This document shows positions 8,827 through 17,704 of a DNA stretch of 64,000 nucleotides, piece after piece. Both the position numbers and the translations under genes were made by a program. The stretch is from Janibacter sp. HTCC2649. Lineage in GTDB: Bacteria > Actinomycetota > Actinomycetes > Actinomycetales > Dermatophilaceae. The DNA is taken from contig NZ_CH672413.1 in NCBI RefSeq assembly GCF_000152705.1, positions 3,813,046 to 3,877,045 of the forward strand. Reading direction: 5' to 3'. The stretch's first letter is position 1, and the number at the start of each line of letters is the position of its first letter. A model generated the notes under the pieces. It did no database searches, was not told the origin of the DNA, and saw only the letters and a program-made list of their open reading frames with translations.

Positions 8827-10011
8827 TCAGAGGACCTGGATCTGGTCGAGGGCGTTGAAGCCATCACTCGCGGCCGGGCTGTCGGGGATGCCGGGCGGCT
8901 CGGCGCCCTCGATCTCGGCGATGTGGACGAGGGCATCGCCGCGGTTGACCAGGGGTGCCGTCGTGCGGCCGATGATGACGCCGGCCCGCTCGGCCTTCAC
9001 GAGGCGCAACGTCCGGCCGAACGAGTTGCTCAGGCCGCCCAGTCGGTCGCCGACCTCGACCCGCTGCCCCAAGGTGGCGTCGAGGTGGACGATGCCGGTG
9101 CGTCGAGCCCGCACCCAGCTGCTGCGGCGACTCACGAGACCGGGTGGGGGAGCGGGGAGAGCGAGGTCCCCGGCGCCGCTGGACACCGCAGCCGCGGCCG
9201 TGGCCGCAGCGCTCGTCGTGACGGTGGCGTCGATCATGTCGAGCGCCGCGAGCACACGGAGCACACCGGCGACGCCGGCCTCGATCGCCCACTGGTCGAA
9301 GCGCATCGCCTCGCCCGACTCGAAGAGCAGCACGGTCGCGCCGCCCTCGCGGGCCGCCGCTCGCAACGATCCGTCGCGGAGCTTGGCGTGGAGCATCACC
9401 GGCGCCCCGAACGCCTCGGCCAGCGCGCGCGTGCGGGGGTCGTCGAGGTCGGCCCGGATCTGCGGCAGGTTCGTGCGCCGGTCCGAGCCGGTGTGCAGGT
9501 CGATGCCGACCTCGCACTTGTCGACGACCTCGCGCATCATCAGGTTCGCGATGCGCCCAGCGAGGGAGCCGCGAGGCGACCCCGGGAACGAGCGGTTGAG
9601 GTCACGCCGGTCCGGGAGGTAGCGGTCGCCGGCCATGAAGCCGTGGACGTTGACGATCGGGACAGCGAGCAGCGTGCCGCGGAAGGTCTTGGGGGAGAGG
9701 GTCGCGAGCACGCGCCGGATGACCTCGACGCCGACGACCTCGTCACCGTGGATGGCGGCGTTGATCCACACGACCGGTCCGTCATGACGACCATGGACGA
9801 CCCGCACCGGGAGGCTGATCTCCGAACCCGTCACGAGCTTGGTGATCGGCAGCCCGATCTCGCGGGTGTGGCCGGGGCGCACCTTGACGCTGCCGATGGC
9901 AAACGACGTGCGAGTGGGCTTGGTCTTGCGCACCGGCGCTGCCGTGCGTCCCGGCTTGGCGGCGGGGCCATCCTTCTCGGCTGGGCCATCCTGGGGTTCG
10001 GAGCTCATCAA
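8827..10011 (-). CDS. Succinylglutamate desuccinylase/aspartoacylase family zinc hydrolase
   Basis: A 394-residue M14-like carboxypeptidase-fold enzyme. Zinc ligands are visible as H88-x2-E91 (AAIHGDEVVG) and H173 (GIDLHTG), with NRSFPG between them. The N-terminal 35 residues are Lys/Pro-rich and probably disordered. The family removes acyl or amino-acid groups from amino acids. Its start overlaps the stop of the RimB-like protease by 4 bp (ATGA), and both are divergent from rimK. Similar aspartoacylase-like genes accompany RimK clusters in proteobacteria, so it may act on the RimK product. Confidence 0.88.
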   Translation of the reverse strand: MMSSEPQDGPAEKDGPAAKPGRTAAPVRKTKPTRTSFAIGSVKVRPGHTREIGLPITKLVTGSEISLPVRVVHGRHDGPVVWINAAIHGDEVVGVEVIRRVLATLSPKTFRGTLLAVPIVNVHGFMAGDRYLPDRRDLNRSFPGSPRGSLAGRIANLMMREVVDKCEVGIDLHTGSDRRTNLPQIRADLDDPRTRALAEAFGAPVMLHAKLRDGSLRAAAREGGATVLLFESGEAMRFDQWAIEAGVAGVLRVLAALDMIDATVTTSAAATAAAAVSSGAGDLALPAPPPGLVSRRSSWVRARRTGIVHLDATLGQRVEVGDRLGGLSNSFGRTLRLVKAERAGVIIGRTTAPLVNRGDALVHIAEIEGAEPPGIPDSPAASDGFNALDQIQVL

Positions 10012-10484
10012 CGCCCCCTGTTGCGACGACGCAGGTGCAGCTTGGGCCGCGGCCCGAGATAGGAGACGGCCGGGTCGACGACGAAGCCATGCAGCAGCGT
10101 CTCGCGACCGATGAGCATCCGGAATCCCATCTCGTCACGCTTGCTCAGCGTCACCTCGGTGGTGCGACGGCGCCGAGCGAGGACCAGTTCGAGCTCGACG
10201 ACCAGACGCTTCTCGGAGTGCCCCGAGGACGAGCGCACCTGCCGCTCGTCGACGATCGGGCGCTCGAGGGTGACCGCATCCTGGTCGCTGCCCTGCCACG
10301 GGTGGATCGAGAAACGCACCCACGGCTCTCCGTCACGCTCGAAGCGCTGGAGGTCGAAGGCGTGCACCGACGAGGAGCGAGCCCCCGTGTCGATCTTGGC
10401 CTTGATCCACGGAAGTCCGGCGGACGGCATACGCACCCATTCGCGCCATCCGACACGGATGGTTGGATGGGATTTGACCGGCAC
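10008..10484 (-). CDS. ATP-dependent zinc protease, RimB-like (retropepsin fold)
   Basis: About 158 residues of the RimK-associated protease family. The retropepsin active-site motif is KIDTGARSSSVHA (Asp about 32), followed by the basic C-terminal strand region GRETLLHGFVVDPAVSYL. In Pseudomonas the homologue RimB works with RimK in modifying ribosomal protein S6. It is divergent from rimK and leads a 3-gene minus-strand unit. GTG at 10484 is preferred; an ATG at 10511 would overlap the rimK start codon, and the choice is not certain. Confidence 0.85.
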   Translation of the reverse strand: MPVKSHPTIRVGWREWVRMPSAGLPWIKAKIDTGARSSSVHAFDLQRFERDGEPWVRFSIHPWQGSDQDAVTLERPIVDERQVRSSSGHSEKRLVVELELVLARRRRTTEVTLSKRDEMGFRMLIGRETLLHGFVVDPAVSYLGPRPKLHLRRRNRGR

Positions 10485-10509
10485 CCGACCATCTTTGCAG
10501 GTACCCCAC

Positions 10510-11700
10510 ATGAAGCTAGCGATTCTCTCGCGCGCGCCCAAGGCCTATTCGACCCAACGGCTCCGCACCGCCGCCCTCGATCGGGGCCACGACGTCAAGG
10601 TGCTCAACACGTTGCGCTTTGCCATCGACCTGTCGGGGCCCGAGCCGGACCTGCAGTTCCGCGGTCGGACGCTCTCGGACTATGACGCGATCCTGCCGCG
10701 GGTCGGGGCATCGGTGACCTACTTCGGCACGGCCGTGGTGCGTCAGTTCGAGCAGATGGACGTCTACACGCCCAACACCGCCAACGGGATCTCGAACTCG
10801 CGCGACAAGCTGCGGGCGACCCAGATCCTGTCCCGGCACCAGATCGGTATGCCGGCCACGACCTTTGTGCGCAACCGGGCTGACGTGTTGCCCGCGATCG
10901 AACGGGTGGGTGGCGCGCCGGTCGTCATCAAGCTGCTCGAGGGCACGCAGGGCATCGGCGTCATCCTCGCGCCCGACACCAAGGTCGCCGAGGCGATCAT
11001 CGAGACGCTGCAGAGCACGAGCCAGAACGTCCTCATCCAGAGCTTCGTCAAGGAGAGCAAGGGTCGCGACATCCGTGCGCTCGTCGTCGGCGACCGCGTC
11101 GTCGCTGCCATGCGGCGGACGGCGCAGGGTGACGAGTTCCGCTCCAACGTCCACCGGGGAGGTTCGGTCCAAGGGGTGACGCTCGACCCGGCCTTCGAGC
11201 AGGCCGCGGTGCGTTCGGCCCAGATCATGGGGCTGCGTGTGGCCGGCGTCGACATGCTCGAGGGCGCCGACGGCCCCCTCGTCATGGAGGTCAACTCCTC
11301 GCCTGGACTCGAAGGGATCGAGGCCGCGACCAAGCTCGACGTCGCCGGCGCGATCATCGACTACATCGGCAACCAGGTCGCGTTCCCCGAGATCGACGTG
11401 CGCCAGCGCCTCACTGTCTCAACGGGATACGGCGTCGCCGAGCTCGTCGTCCACGGTGGTGCCGACCTCGTGGGCAAGACGATCGCGGAGTCCGGGCTCG
11501 AGGACCGCGACATCACGGTGCTCACCCTGCACCGCGGCACCACGGTCATCCCCAACCCGCGACGGCGCACCGCGCTCGAGCCGCAGGACCGGCTGCTCTG
11601 CTTCGGCAAGCTCGAGGAGATGCGCTCGATGATCCCCGAGCGTCGACGCCGACGCGACAAGGTGCGCAAGCTCCCCAAGGAGCCGATCCACGAACCCTGA
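10510..11700 (+). CDS. rimK: RimK family alpha-L-glutamate ligase fused to an RCK_C (TrkA_C) domain
   Basis: A 396-residue protein, about 95 longer than ordinary RimK. Residues 1-295 form the RimK ATP-grasp: N-terminal MKLAILSRAPKAYSTQRL, ATP-binding VIKLLEGTQGIGV, metal-binding VMEVNSSPGLEGIE. RimK ligates glutamate to the C-terminus of S6 or to other acceptors. Residues about 300-375 match the RCK_C/TrkA_C ligand-binding domain (GYGVAELVVHGGADLVGKTI, then ALEPQDRLLCFG), usually found on K+ transport regulators. A basic tail follows. The ATG overlaps the alternative start of the divergent protease gene. The fusion suggests regulation by a small ligand; this is inference. Confidence 0.92.
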   Translation: MKLAILSRAPKAYSTQRLRTAALDRGHDVKVLNTLRFAIDLSGPEPDLQFRGRTLSDYDAILPRVGASVTYFGTAVVRQFEQMDVYTPNTANGISNSRDKLRATQILSRHQIGMPATTFVRNRADVLPAIERVGGAPVVIKLLEGTQGIGVILAPDTKVAEAIIETLQSTSQNVLIQSFVKESKGRDIRALVVGDRVVAAMRRTAQGDEFRSNVHRGGSVQGVTLDPAFEQAAVRSAQIMGLRVAGVDMLEGADGPLVMEVNSSPGLEGIEAATKLDVAGAIIDYIGNQVAFPEIDVRQRLTVSTGYGVAELVVHGGADLVGKTIAESGLEDRDITVLTLHRGTTVIPNPRRRTALEPQDRLLCFGKLEEMRSMIPERRRRRDKVRKLPKEPIHEP

Positions 11701-11742
11701 CCCCGGGGTATGCCGGGTGGCCGGGACGGGTGCGTGTGCCGA

Positions 11743-11812
11743 CTTCGTGCCCCTGACGGACACGCAGACGGAGGCCTTCGGCCGACGGATCGTGTCCGTC
11801 AGGGGCACGAAG
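11743..11812. terminator. Long perfect inverted repeat between rimK and the TRIC-like gene
   Basis: Two perfectly complementary 22-nt arms (11743-11764 and 11791-11812; core CTTCGTGCCCCTGACGGACA) flank a 26-nt spacer that holds its own GGCC-TTC-GGCC mini-hairpin. No T-run follows. It probably ends rimK transcription or shields the next promoter. Arm sequence is related to the hairpins in the 19.4-21.1 kb array. Confidence 0.7.
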
Positions 11813-11829
11813 GCGATTCTCTGAGGCTC

Positions 11830-11835
11830 TAGGGT
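11830..11835 (+). promoter_or_regulatory. -10 box TAGGGT, leaderless promoter
   Basis: TAGGGT ends 6 nt before the GTG start of the TRIC-like channel gene and no ribosome binding site is present. This suggests a leaderless transcript that opens the 11.8-19.5 kb gene run. Confidence 0.55.
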
Positions 11836-11841
11836 TCTCGC

Positions 11842-12477
11842 GTGAACTCGCTCGCCATCCCGCTCTGGATCGACGTCGTCGCTGTCGGCTTCGGCGGTCT
11901 GGCCGGTGCGCTCGCGGCTCGCCGTCAGGGCTTCGACATCGTCGGCGTCCTCTTCCTCGCGGTCATCGGCGGACTCGGTGGTGCGCTCCTGCGTGACCTC
12001 CTGCTCCAGGTGCCGGTGCGGGCCCTGACCTCCCCGTGGCTGCTGCCCTCCGCGTTCCTCGGCGGCCTCCTCGTCGCACCGCTGCTCGCCCTCGTCGGCC
12101 GAGCGCGGTTCCGCCGCGACATCGCCTTCACCCTGCTCGACGCCATGGCCCTGGCGATGTACTCCGTGCTCGGCACCGACCGCGCCATGACCGTCGGCCT
12201 GCCGGCGATCTCGTGCGTCTTCGTCGGCGCCGTCGCGGGTGTCGGGGGAGCGCTCATCCGCGACGTCCTCATCAACGAGACGCCAGAGCACTTCAAGCCC
12301 GGCTCGTTCTACGTGCTCGCGGCGGTCCCGGGCTGCGTCGCCTACTTCATCCTGCGCACGGTCGAGCTCCCCGTCATCGTCTCGGCCGTCGTCGCGGGCA
12401 GCGCCGTCATCGCCATCCGCATGTCCTCGTGGTCGCTCGACTGGCGCACCGGCCGCGGGAGGAAGGCGAGTGCTTGA
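11842..12477 (+). CDS. TRIC-type (UPF0126) cation channel family protein
   Basis: A 211-residue inner membrane protein with seven hydrophobic segments. It has the two glycine-rich repeats of the UPF0126/TRIC family, GGLGGALLRD (about residues 37-46) and GVGGALIRDVLIN (about 133-145), where Gly and Arg/Asp line the pore. Bacterial members form trimeric monovalent-cation channels. GTG start without a Shine-Dalgarno. Its stop overlaps the start of the MFS gene, so the two are coupled. Confidence 0.9.
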   Translation: MNSLAIPLWIDVVAVGFGGLAGALAARRQGFDIVGVLFLAVIGGLGGALLRDLLLQVPVRALTSPWLLPSAFLGGLLVAPLLALVGRARFRRDIAFTLLDAMALAMYSVLGTDRAMTVGLPAISCVFVGAVAGVGGALIRDVLINETPEHFKPGSFYVLAAVPGCVAYFILRTVELPVIVSAVVAGSAVIAIRMSSWSLDWRTGRGRKASA

Positions 12478-13690
12478 GCGTCTGGGGTTTCCCCGCGTGG
12501 GGACGCACCGCCGCTTCGTCTCCGCGATCGTCGCCGACACCATCGGCAGCGGGCTCTTCCTGCCCGTCACGATCCTCTATTTCCTCAAGGTCACAGACCT
12601 CACCCTCGTCCAGATCGGCGCCGCGCTCTCCGTGTCGGCCCTGCTGACCCTCCCGGCTGCGTTCGTCATCGGGACGCTCGTCGACCGGCTCGGTGGGCGC
12701 CGGATGATGCTCATCGGCAACGTCGTCCAGGGCGTGGGGATGCTGGCCTACCTGTGGGCCGAGGCGTTCTGGTCGGTCGCCCTGTTCACCGTGCTGCTCA
12801 ACCTCGGGCGGCAGGCGTTCTGGGGCTCCTTCGGCAACGTCGTCACCGCGATCACCCGGCCCGGTGAGCGTGAGACGTGGTTCGGGTTCCTGCAGGCGCT
12901 GCGCAACCTCGGCTACGCCGTCGGCGGCGTCCTCGCCGGCATCGCCGTGCAGATCGGCACCGAGACGGCGTTCAAGGCCGTGGTCATCGCCAACGCCGCC
13001 AGCTTCGTCCTCGCCTACGTCCTCCTGCTCGACGTGCCCGACCACCGCATTGCCCGGGCGGACGAGGCACCGGTCGAGGGCTGGGGTGTGGTCCTGCGCG
13101 ATCGCGCCTATCGCCGCTTCGTCGTCGCCCAGCTCGCGCTCGTCGTCGGGATCATGGTGCTCAACTTCGCCCTGCCGGTGTATGCCGCGACGACCCTTGG
13201 TCTGCCGGGCTGGCTCGTCGGGGCGATCTTCACCCTCAACACGATCATGGTCGGGCTGGGTCAGGGGCTCACGGTTCGATGGATGACGGGTCGGGTCCGG
13301 GCCCGGATGATGGCTCTCAACCAGCTCCTCTTCGTCGCGGGCTACGCGATCTTCGTGCTCGCCGGGTGGTTGCCGGTGTGGCTGGCCGTCGTCGCGATGC
13401 TCGTGGGGGCCGCGATCTACACCGGCGGGGAGCTCGTCGGCGGGCCCGTCTTCAGTGCCACGGCCGCCGAAGCCGCACCCGACCACCTGCGTGGCCGCTA
13501 CCTGGGGCTCGTGCAGCTCGTGTGGGCGATCGGCGGGACGATCGCCCCCGTCGCCTACACCTGGTTGCTCGGGCACGGGACCAACACGATCTGGCTCGTG
13601 CTCGGCGTCGTGGCCCTCGCGGGCGCGGCCTACTCACTCACCCTGCCCAGGGTGCTGCCGACGGCAGGCGAGAAGGTCGCCGCCGGGTAG
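12470..13690 (+). CDS. MFS transporter
   Basis: A 406-residue major facilitator with 12 predicted membrane segments. The loop 2-3 motif is partly seen as GTLVDRLGGRRMM. N-terminal VSAIVADTIGSGLFLPVTILYF and the C-terminal HLRGRYLGLVQLVWAIGGTIAP are typical of drug/metabolite exporters. GTG at 12470 overlaps the TRIC-like gene's end and has GGAGGAAGG upstream. Its place before glycosyltransferase genes may be incidental; substrate unknown. Confidence 0.9.
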   Translation: MLERLGFPRVGTHRRFVSAIVADTIGSGLFLPVTILYFLKVTDLTLVQIGAALSVSALLTLPAAFVIGTLVDRLGGRRMMLIGNVVQGVGMLAYLWAEAFWSVALFTVLLNLGRQAFWGSFGNVVTAITRPGERETWFGFLQALRNLGYAVGGVLAGIAVQIGTETAFKAVVIANAASFVLAYVLLLDVPDHRIARADEAPVEGWGVVLRDRAYRRFVVAQLALVVGIMVLNFALPVYAATTLGLPGWLVGAIFTLNTIMVGLGQGLTVRWMTGRVRARMMALNQLLFVAGYAIFVLAGWLPVWLAVVAMLVGAAIYTGGELVGGPVFSATAAEAAPDHLRGRYLGLVQLVWAIGGTIAPVAYTWLLGHGTNTIWLVLGVVALAGAAYSLTLPRVLPTAGEKVAAG

Positions 13691-13693
13691 TCT
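13688..13693 (+). promoter_or_regulatory. -10 box TAGTCT, near-leaderless internal promoter
   Basis: TAGTCT uses the TAG stop of the MFS gene as its first three bases and ends 8 nt before the GT2 start, which lacks a clear ribosome binding site. Candidate internal promoter. Confidence 0.35.
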
Positions 13694-13701
13694 CGGAAGC
13701 G

Positions 13702-14826
13702 ATGAACGAGCATCCCGAGACCGAGGTCATCGCGACCACGGCACCCGCGCCCACCGCCCCTCCCGCCGCACCCTCTTCCGGAGCACCGACGGAGCGCATC
13801 ACGGTGCGCACCGGCGAGCTCGCGGGCAGCAGTGACGACCCCGGAGCGGTCGGTGACACGGCAGCGCACGGTGAGCGGGCGGCATACCCAACGGTTGAAC
13901 CGGAGACGCGCTCGGCGCTCCTCGAGGACGGCTCGCCCCGCCCCTACGTCACGATCGTCCTGCCCTGCTACAACGAGGGCGCCCACGTCCTCAAGGAGAT
14001 CGACCGCATCACCGCGGCGATGAACAGCAGCGAGTTCACCTACGAGCTGCTCTGCATCGACGACGCGTCGACCGACAACACGCTCGAGGTGTTGGAGCAG
14101 GCGGCGCGCGACTTCGCGAACCTGCGGATCATGCCGTTCCGCCGCAACGGTGGTTCCGGCACGGCTCGCCGCATCGGCACCCAGCAGGCCCACGGCGAGA
14201 TCGTCGTGTGGACCGACGCGGACATGACCTACGAGAACGAGCGGATCCCCGAGCTCGTCCGGATCCTGCGCGACGACCCGAGCTACGACCAGGTCGTCGG
14301 CGCGCGCACCACCGAAGAGGGCACGCACAAGTGGGCGCGTGTCCCGGCGAAGTGGTTCATCCGCAACGTCGCCCAGTGGCTGACGAAGACCAAGATCCCC
14401 GACCTCAACTCGGGTCTGCGCGCGTTCCGCCGCGAGGTGTCGCTGCCCTACCTGCGGCTGCTGCCGGCCGGCTTCTCGTGCGTCACGACGATCACCATCG
14501 CGTTCCTGAGCAACCAGCACGACATCAAGTACATCGAGACGTCGTACGCCAAGCGGGCCGGCGTGAGCAAGTTCCACTTCGTGGGTGACGCCTACCGCTA
14601 CATCCTGCAGGTGCTGCGCATGGTCATGTATTTCGACCCGCTCAAGGTCCTCATGCCGCCGGCGCTGTGGATGATCATCATCGGCTTCGGCAAGGGCGTC
14701 GTCGACATGGTGCGGCACCCGTTCTACTTCCCTGCGTCCACGGTGCTCCTCATCGTCAGCGGCATCATGATCGGCTCCCTCGCCCTCCTCTCCGACCTCG
14801 TGGTGAGGTCGAGAGACGGTGTTTGA
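13702..14826 (+). CDS. Glycosyltransferase family 2, polyprenyl-phosphate sugar transferase type
   Basis: A 374-residue protein. Residues 1-80 are Ala/Pro/Thr-rich and probably disordered. The GT2 domain follows: VTIVLPCYNEG (about 83-93), LLCIDDAS (Asp 120/121) and the DxD motif WTDADMTY (172-174), then LNSGLRAFRR. Two C-terminal hydrophobic segments (about 310-365) resemble the DPM1/GtrB class that loads sugars onto polyprenyl phosphate. It overlaps the next gene by 8 bp. The context suggests synthesis of a membrane-linked glycan; sugar unknown. Confidence 0.9.
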   Translation: MNEHPETEVIATTAPAPTAPPAAPSSGAPTERITVRTGELAGSSDDPGAVGDTAAHGERAAYPTVEPETRSALLEDGSPRPYVTIVLPCYNEGAHVLKEIDRITAAMNSSEFTYELLCIDDASTDNTLEVLEQAARDFANLRIMPFRRNGGSGTARRIGTQQAHGEIVVWTDADMTYENERIPELVRILRDDPSYDQVVGARTTEEGTHKWARVPAKWFIRNVAQWLTKTKIPDLNSGLRAFRREVSLPYLRLLPAGFSCVTTITIAFLSNQHDIKYIETSYAKRAGVSKFHFVGDAYRYILQVLRMVMYFDPLKVLMPPALWMIIIGFGKGVVDMVRHPFYFPASTVLLIVSGIMIGSLALLSDLVVRSRDGV

Positions 14827-16750
14827 CCGGGACAACTCGGCCTCGCTGCGCGTCGCAGTGGTCGGGCCGACGCACCCCTACAAGGGTGGCGTCGCCTCAC
14901 ACACCACGGAGCTCTGCCACGAGCTGGCCGAGGCGGGTCACGACGTCACGTTGGTGTCGTGGTCGCACCTCTATCCGTCGCTGCTCTATCCGGGCGAGCA
15001 GGCCGTGCCCGGTGGCGCCCCCGACGTCGAGCCGTTCCCGCGCACGATCCGGTCGCTGTCGTGGGCCCGTCCCGACACCTGGGTGCGCACCGGCCGCCGC
15101 CTGCGCGAGATGGACGCGATCATCATCGTCCACGTCATCCCGCCGGGCGTCCCGTCCAACCTCGCCATCCTGCGCGCGGCCGGAGTCGGTCGCACGTCGA
15201 GCAGTGGGCGGGGTCCGCGCTCGATCGTCATCGCCCACAACGTCCTGCCGCACGAGACCCGCCCCGGCGATCGCCAGTTCATGGAGGCGCTCTTCCGTCG
15301 TGTGGATTCCGTTGTCGTGCACTCGGATTCGCAGGCCAAGCTCGCCACGGAGCTCGGAGCCGCGCATGTGCGCGAGCTCGACCTCCCGCCCCATCTGCCT
15401 GGCGGTCCGCCCGAGAAGCACGTCGAGTCGACCGGACCCACCCGCCTGCTCGCGCTCGGCATCGTGCGCGACTACAAGGGTGTCGACCTGCTCCTCGACG
15501 CCATGCTCGACGTCCCCGATCTCGAGCTGACCATCGCGGGGGAGATGTGGGGCGACAGCGGTCGCAAGGTCAAGGAGCTGGCCGCCGATCCGCGTCTCGC
15601 CGGTCGCGTCGAGGTGCACAGCGGCTACGTCCCCGCCGACCGCATCGCTGCCCTTTTGGCCCGCCACGACGTGCTCACCCTGACCTATCGCCACGCGACC
15701 GCCTCGCAGAACGTGCTGCTGGCCAGACTCCACGGACTTCCGGTCCTCGCCACCCACGTGGGCACCTTCGGTGGGCAGGTCCGCGACGGTGTCGACGGAC
15801 TTCTCGTGCCACCGGACGACCGTGCATCGCTCGTCGAGGCGTTGCGTCGCCTCTCTGACCGTGGGTATGCCGGCCAGTTGCGTGACGCTGTCCGCCCGCC
15901 TGATCTCAGCGGACCGTGGGCGCACTACGTCGGCGGCATCGAGGTCCTGGCCAGCGCCGAGTCCGAGGCTCTCGTGGACGACTCCGAGCCCGAGGTCGTG
16001 CCGCCGGATACCCCGGTGCAGAAGGCCAAGGACCTCATCACGGCCGCCCGCCTGCGTCGTCGCAAGCATCTGACCCTGCGGCCGTCCGACTTCCCCGAGT
16101 GGGTGCGCGCCTCCGACGTGCTCGCACTCGACACGGACGCGCTCGAGGCGCAGTCGCTGGCCCGTGAGCTCGGGCTCCCGCGCTGCTCCGATGCGGTGTC
16201 CGCGTGGGCTGCCCTGGGCGCTCTCGCTGCCGTTCTGCGCATCCGTGACGACGGGCGCCGTGGAGCGGTCATCGTCGACGAGTCCGGGACCCGCAGTCCG
16301 TTCTCCCGCTGGGTCCGGGCCCTGGGCTTCGAACCCGTCGAGCTCGAGCTCACCGGTCGACGCACCTCGGTCGAGGTCCTCGATGTCGACACCGCCAGCC
16401 TCGACGTCATGGCGCGCCTCCACCCCGGAGGCTGTGGGGCCGAGGACGTCGATCACGCTGTGGCACAGGCCTCCTGGGCTCTGCGCTCGGGCGGCCTGCT
16501 CATCATCACGCTGCCGGTCGGCGAGGACGACCCCGAGTGGGCCATCCCGCCGGCCGACATCCGCGGCATCCTCGCGCGCGCCGACGACCTCGGCCTCGTG
16601 CTCGTCGGCGATGTCGACGGCGACATCACCGAGCGCATCCGCCAGGCCTCGGCCTCGGCACGTGAGGTGCGCGCAGCGCAACCGGAGGGGCGTCGGTCAG
16701 GTGCGGTACCGGCATACGGGATTCTGCGACTCACGTTCCGGCGCCGGTGA
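14819..16750 (+). CDS. Glycosyltransferase family 4 fused to a methyltransferase-like domain
   Basis: A 643-residue protein. Residues 5-385 are a GT-B fold GT4: N-terminal VVGPTHPYKGGVASHT, linker LLALGIVRDYKGVDLLL, and the donor-site segment TASQNVLLARLHGLPVLATHVG. There the usual E-x7-E is replaced by the S/Q-type version seen in some GT4 clades. Residues about 400-643 resemble the second half of a Rossmann methyltransferase (LRSGGLLIITLPVG) but no GxGxG SAM loop is evident, so activity is doubtful. GTG start overlaps the GT2 gene. The fusion is unusual. Confidence 0.82.
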   Translation: MFDRDNSASLRVAVVGPTHPYKGGVASHTTELCHELAEAGHDVTLVSWSHLYPSLLYPGEQAVPGGAPDVEPFPRTIRSLSWARPDTWVRTGRRLREMDAIIIVHVIPPGVPSNLAILRAAGVGRTSSSGRGPRSIVIAHNVLPHETRPGDRQFMEALFRRVDSVVVHSDSQAKLATELGAAHVRELDLPPHLPGGPPEKHVESTGPTRLLALGIVRDYKGVDLLLDAMLDVPDLELTIAGEMWGDSGRKVKELAADPRLAGRVEVHSGYVPADRIAALLARHDVLTLTYRHATASQNVLLARLHGLPVLATHVGTFGGQVRDGVDGLLVPPDDRASLVEALRRLSDRGYAGQLRDAVRPPDLSGPWAHYVGGIEVLASAESEALVDDSEPEVVPPDTPVQKAKDLITAARLRRRKHLTLRPSDFPEWVRASDVLALDTDALEAQSLARELGLPRCSDAVSAWAALGALAAVLRIRDDGRRGAVIVDESGTRSPFSRWVRALGFEPVELELTGRRTSVEVLDVDTASLDVMARLHPGGCGAEDVDHAVAQASWALRSGGLLIITLPVGEDDPEWAIPPADIRGILARADDLGLVLVGDVDGDITERIRQASASAREVRAAQPEGRRSGAVPAYGILRLTFRRR

Positions 16751-16771
16751 ACCTGTGACGTTGGTGAAGCG

Positions 16772-17704
16772 ATGACCCGCAAGCGGCTGCTCGACGTCGT
16801 CCGCATCGTCGTCGCCGTCCTCGTCCTGCTCGCCGTCGTCATTGCGGTTTGGCGCAACTGGAGCGAGGTCTCGGCCCACCTGCGAGAGGTTCCGGCCGCG
16901 ACGCTCGCCGGGGCGTTCGTCCTCGCGCTCCTCGCCCCGATCTTCAGCCTGCTCGGGTGGCGGGTGTTGCTCAACGACCTCGGGACCCGACTGCCGATTC
17001 CCGCTGGCGCCAGCGTGTTCTTCGTCGGGCAGCTCGGCAAATACCTCCCCGGCTCGGTGTGGAGCGTCATGGCCCAGGCCGACCTGGGTTCGCGCCTCGG
17101 CGTGCCGCGACGGCGCATGGGCATCGTCGGGCTGCTGTCGATCCTCTTGTCGGTGCTGACCGGTGCCATCGTCGGCGTGCCCGCCCTGCCGCTGCTGCTC
17201 GCGCGGTCGGGGGAGGTGCGGTCGCTGTGGTGGTTCGCGCCGGCGCTCGTGCTGCTCCTGCTGCTCTGGCCGCGGCTGCTCAACTGGGGCATCGCGCTGG
17301 TGTTGCGGCTGCTGCGACGTGAGCCGCTCGAGCACTCGCTCACGGCCCCCGCCATCGCCCTGACCTCACTGTGGTTCGTCCTCGCCTGGCTGAGCGCGGG
17401 GCTGTCGATCCTCGTCCTCGCCCACGCCATGTCGCCCGACACCCCGGTGCGCGACCTGCTCGTCACGTCGATCTGCGGGTTCGCGCTGGCATCGGCGATC
17501 GGGATGTTCTCGGTCATCGTGCCCGCTGGGGTGGGAGTGCGCGACGGGGTGCTGGCCGTGCTCCTCGGTGCGCTCATGCCGTTCCCGGCCGCGTTCGCGA
17601 TCGTCGTCATCTCGCGCTTCTTCACCGTCGTCACCGATGTCGTGGTCGCGGCGGTCGGCTGGACCTGGGCGCGCTCGCACCACCTCCTAGGATCACGGTC
17701 ATGA
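16772..17704 (+). CDS. UPF0104/lysylphosphatidylglycerol synthase TM-region-like flippase
   Basis: A 310-residue integral membrane protein with about eight hydrophobic segments. Family features: GWRVLLNDLG near residue 65, the conserved FFVGQLGKYLPGSVW (about 84-98), and a late SVIVPAGVGVRDGVL. These proteins (MprF flippase-domain and YbhN relatives) are thought to move lipids or lipid-linked glycans across the membrane. Between glycosyltransferases and a methyltransferase it could flip their product. Its stop overlaps the next ATG by 4 bp. Confidence 0.85.
   Translation: MTRKRLLDVVRIVVAVLVLLAVVIAVWRNWSEVSAHLREVPAATLAGAFVLALLAPIFSLLGWRVLLNDLGTRLPIPAGASVFFVGQLGKYLPGSVWSVMAQADLGSRLGVPRRRMGIVGLLSILLSVLTGAIVGVPALPLLLARSGEVRSLWWFAPALVLLLLLWPRLLNWGIALVLRLLRREPLEHSLTAPAIALTSLWFVLAWLSAGLSILVLAHAMSPDTPVRDLLVTSICGFALASAIGMFSVIVPAGVGVRDGVLAVLLGALMPFPAAFAIVVISRFFTVVTDVVVAAVGWTWARSHHLLGSRS
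17688..17693 (+). promoter_or_regulatory. -10 box TAGGAT, leaderless internal promoter
   Basis: TAGGAT within the end of the flippase gene ends 7 nt before the methyltransferase ATG. This would allow a leaderless message independent of the upstream operon. Confidence 0.4.

Noticed and set aside
12877-13701. Upstream part of a very long open frame (12877-14826) that includes the GT2 gene
   Set aside because: It runs antisense-like in another frame across the MFS gene and is Arg-rich, as expected from a shadow of high-GC coding DNA. Only the part from ATG 13702 matches GT2.
13630-14835. Long minus-strand frame opposite the GT2 gene
   Set aside because: The protein is Arg/His/Asp-rich without any family motif and lies wholly opposite a well-supported gene.
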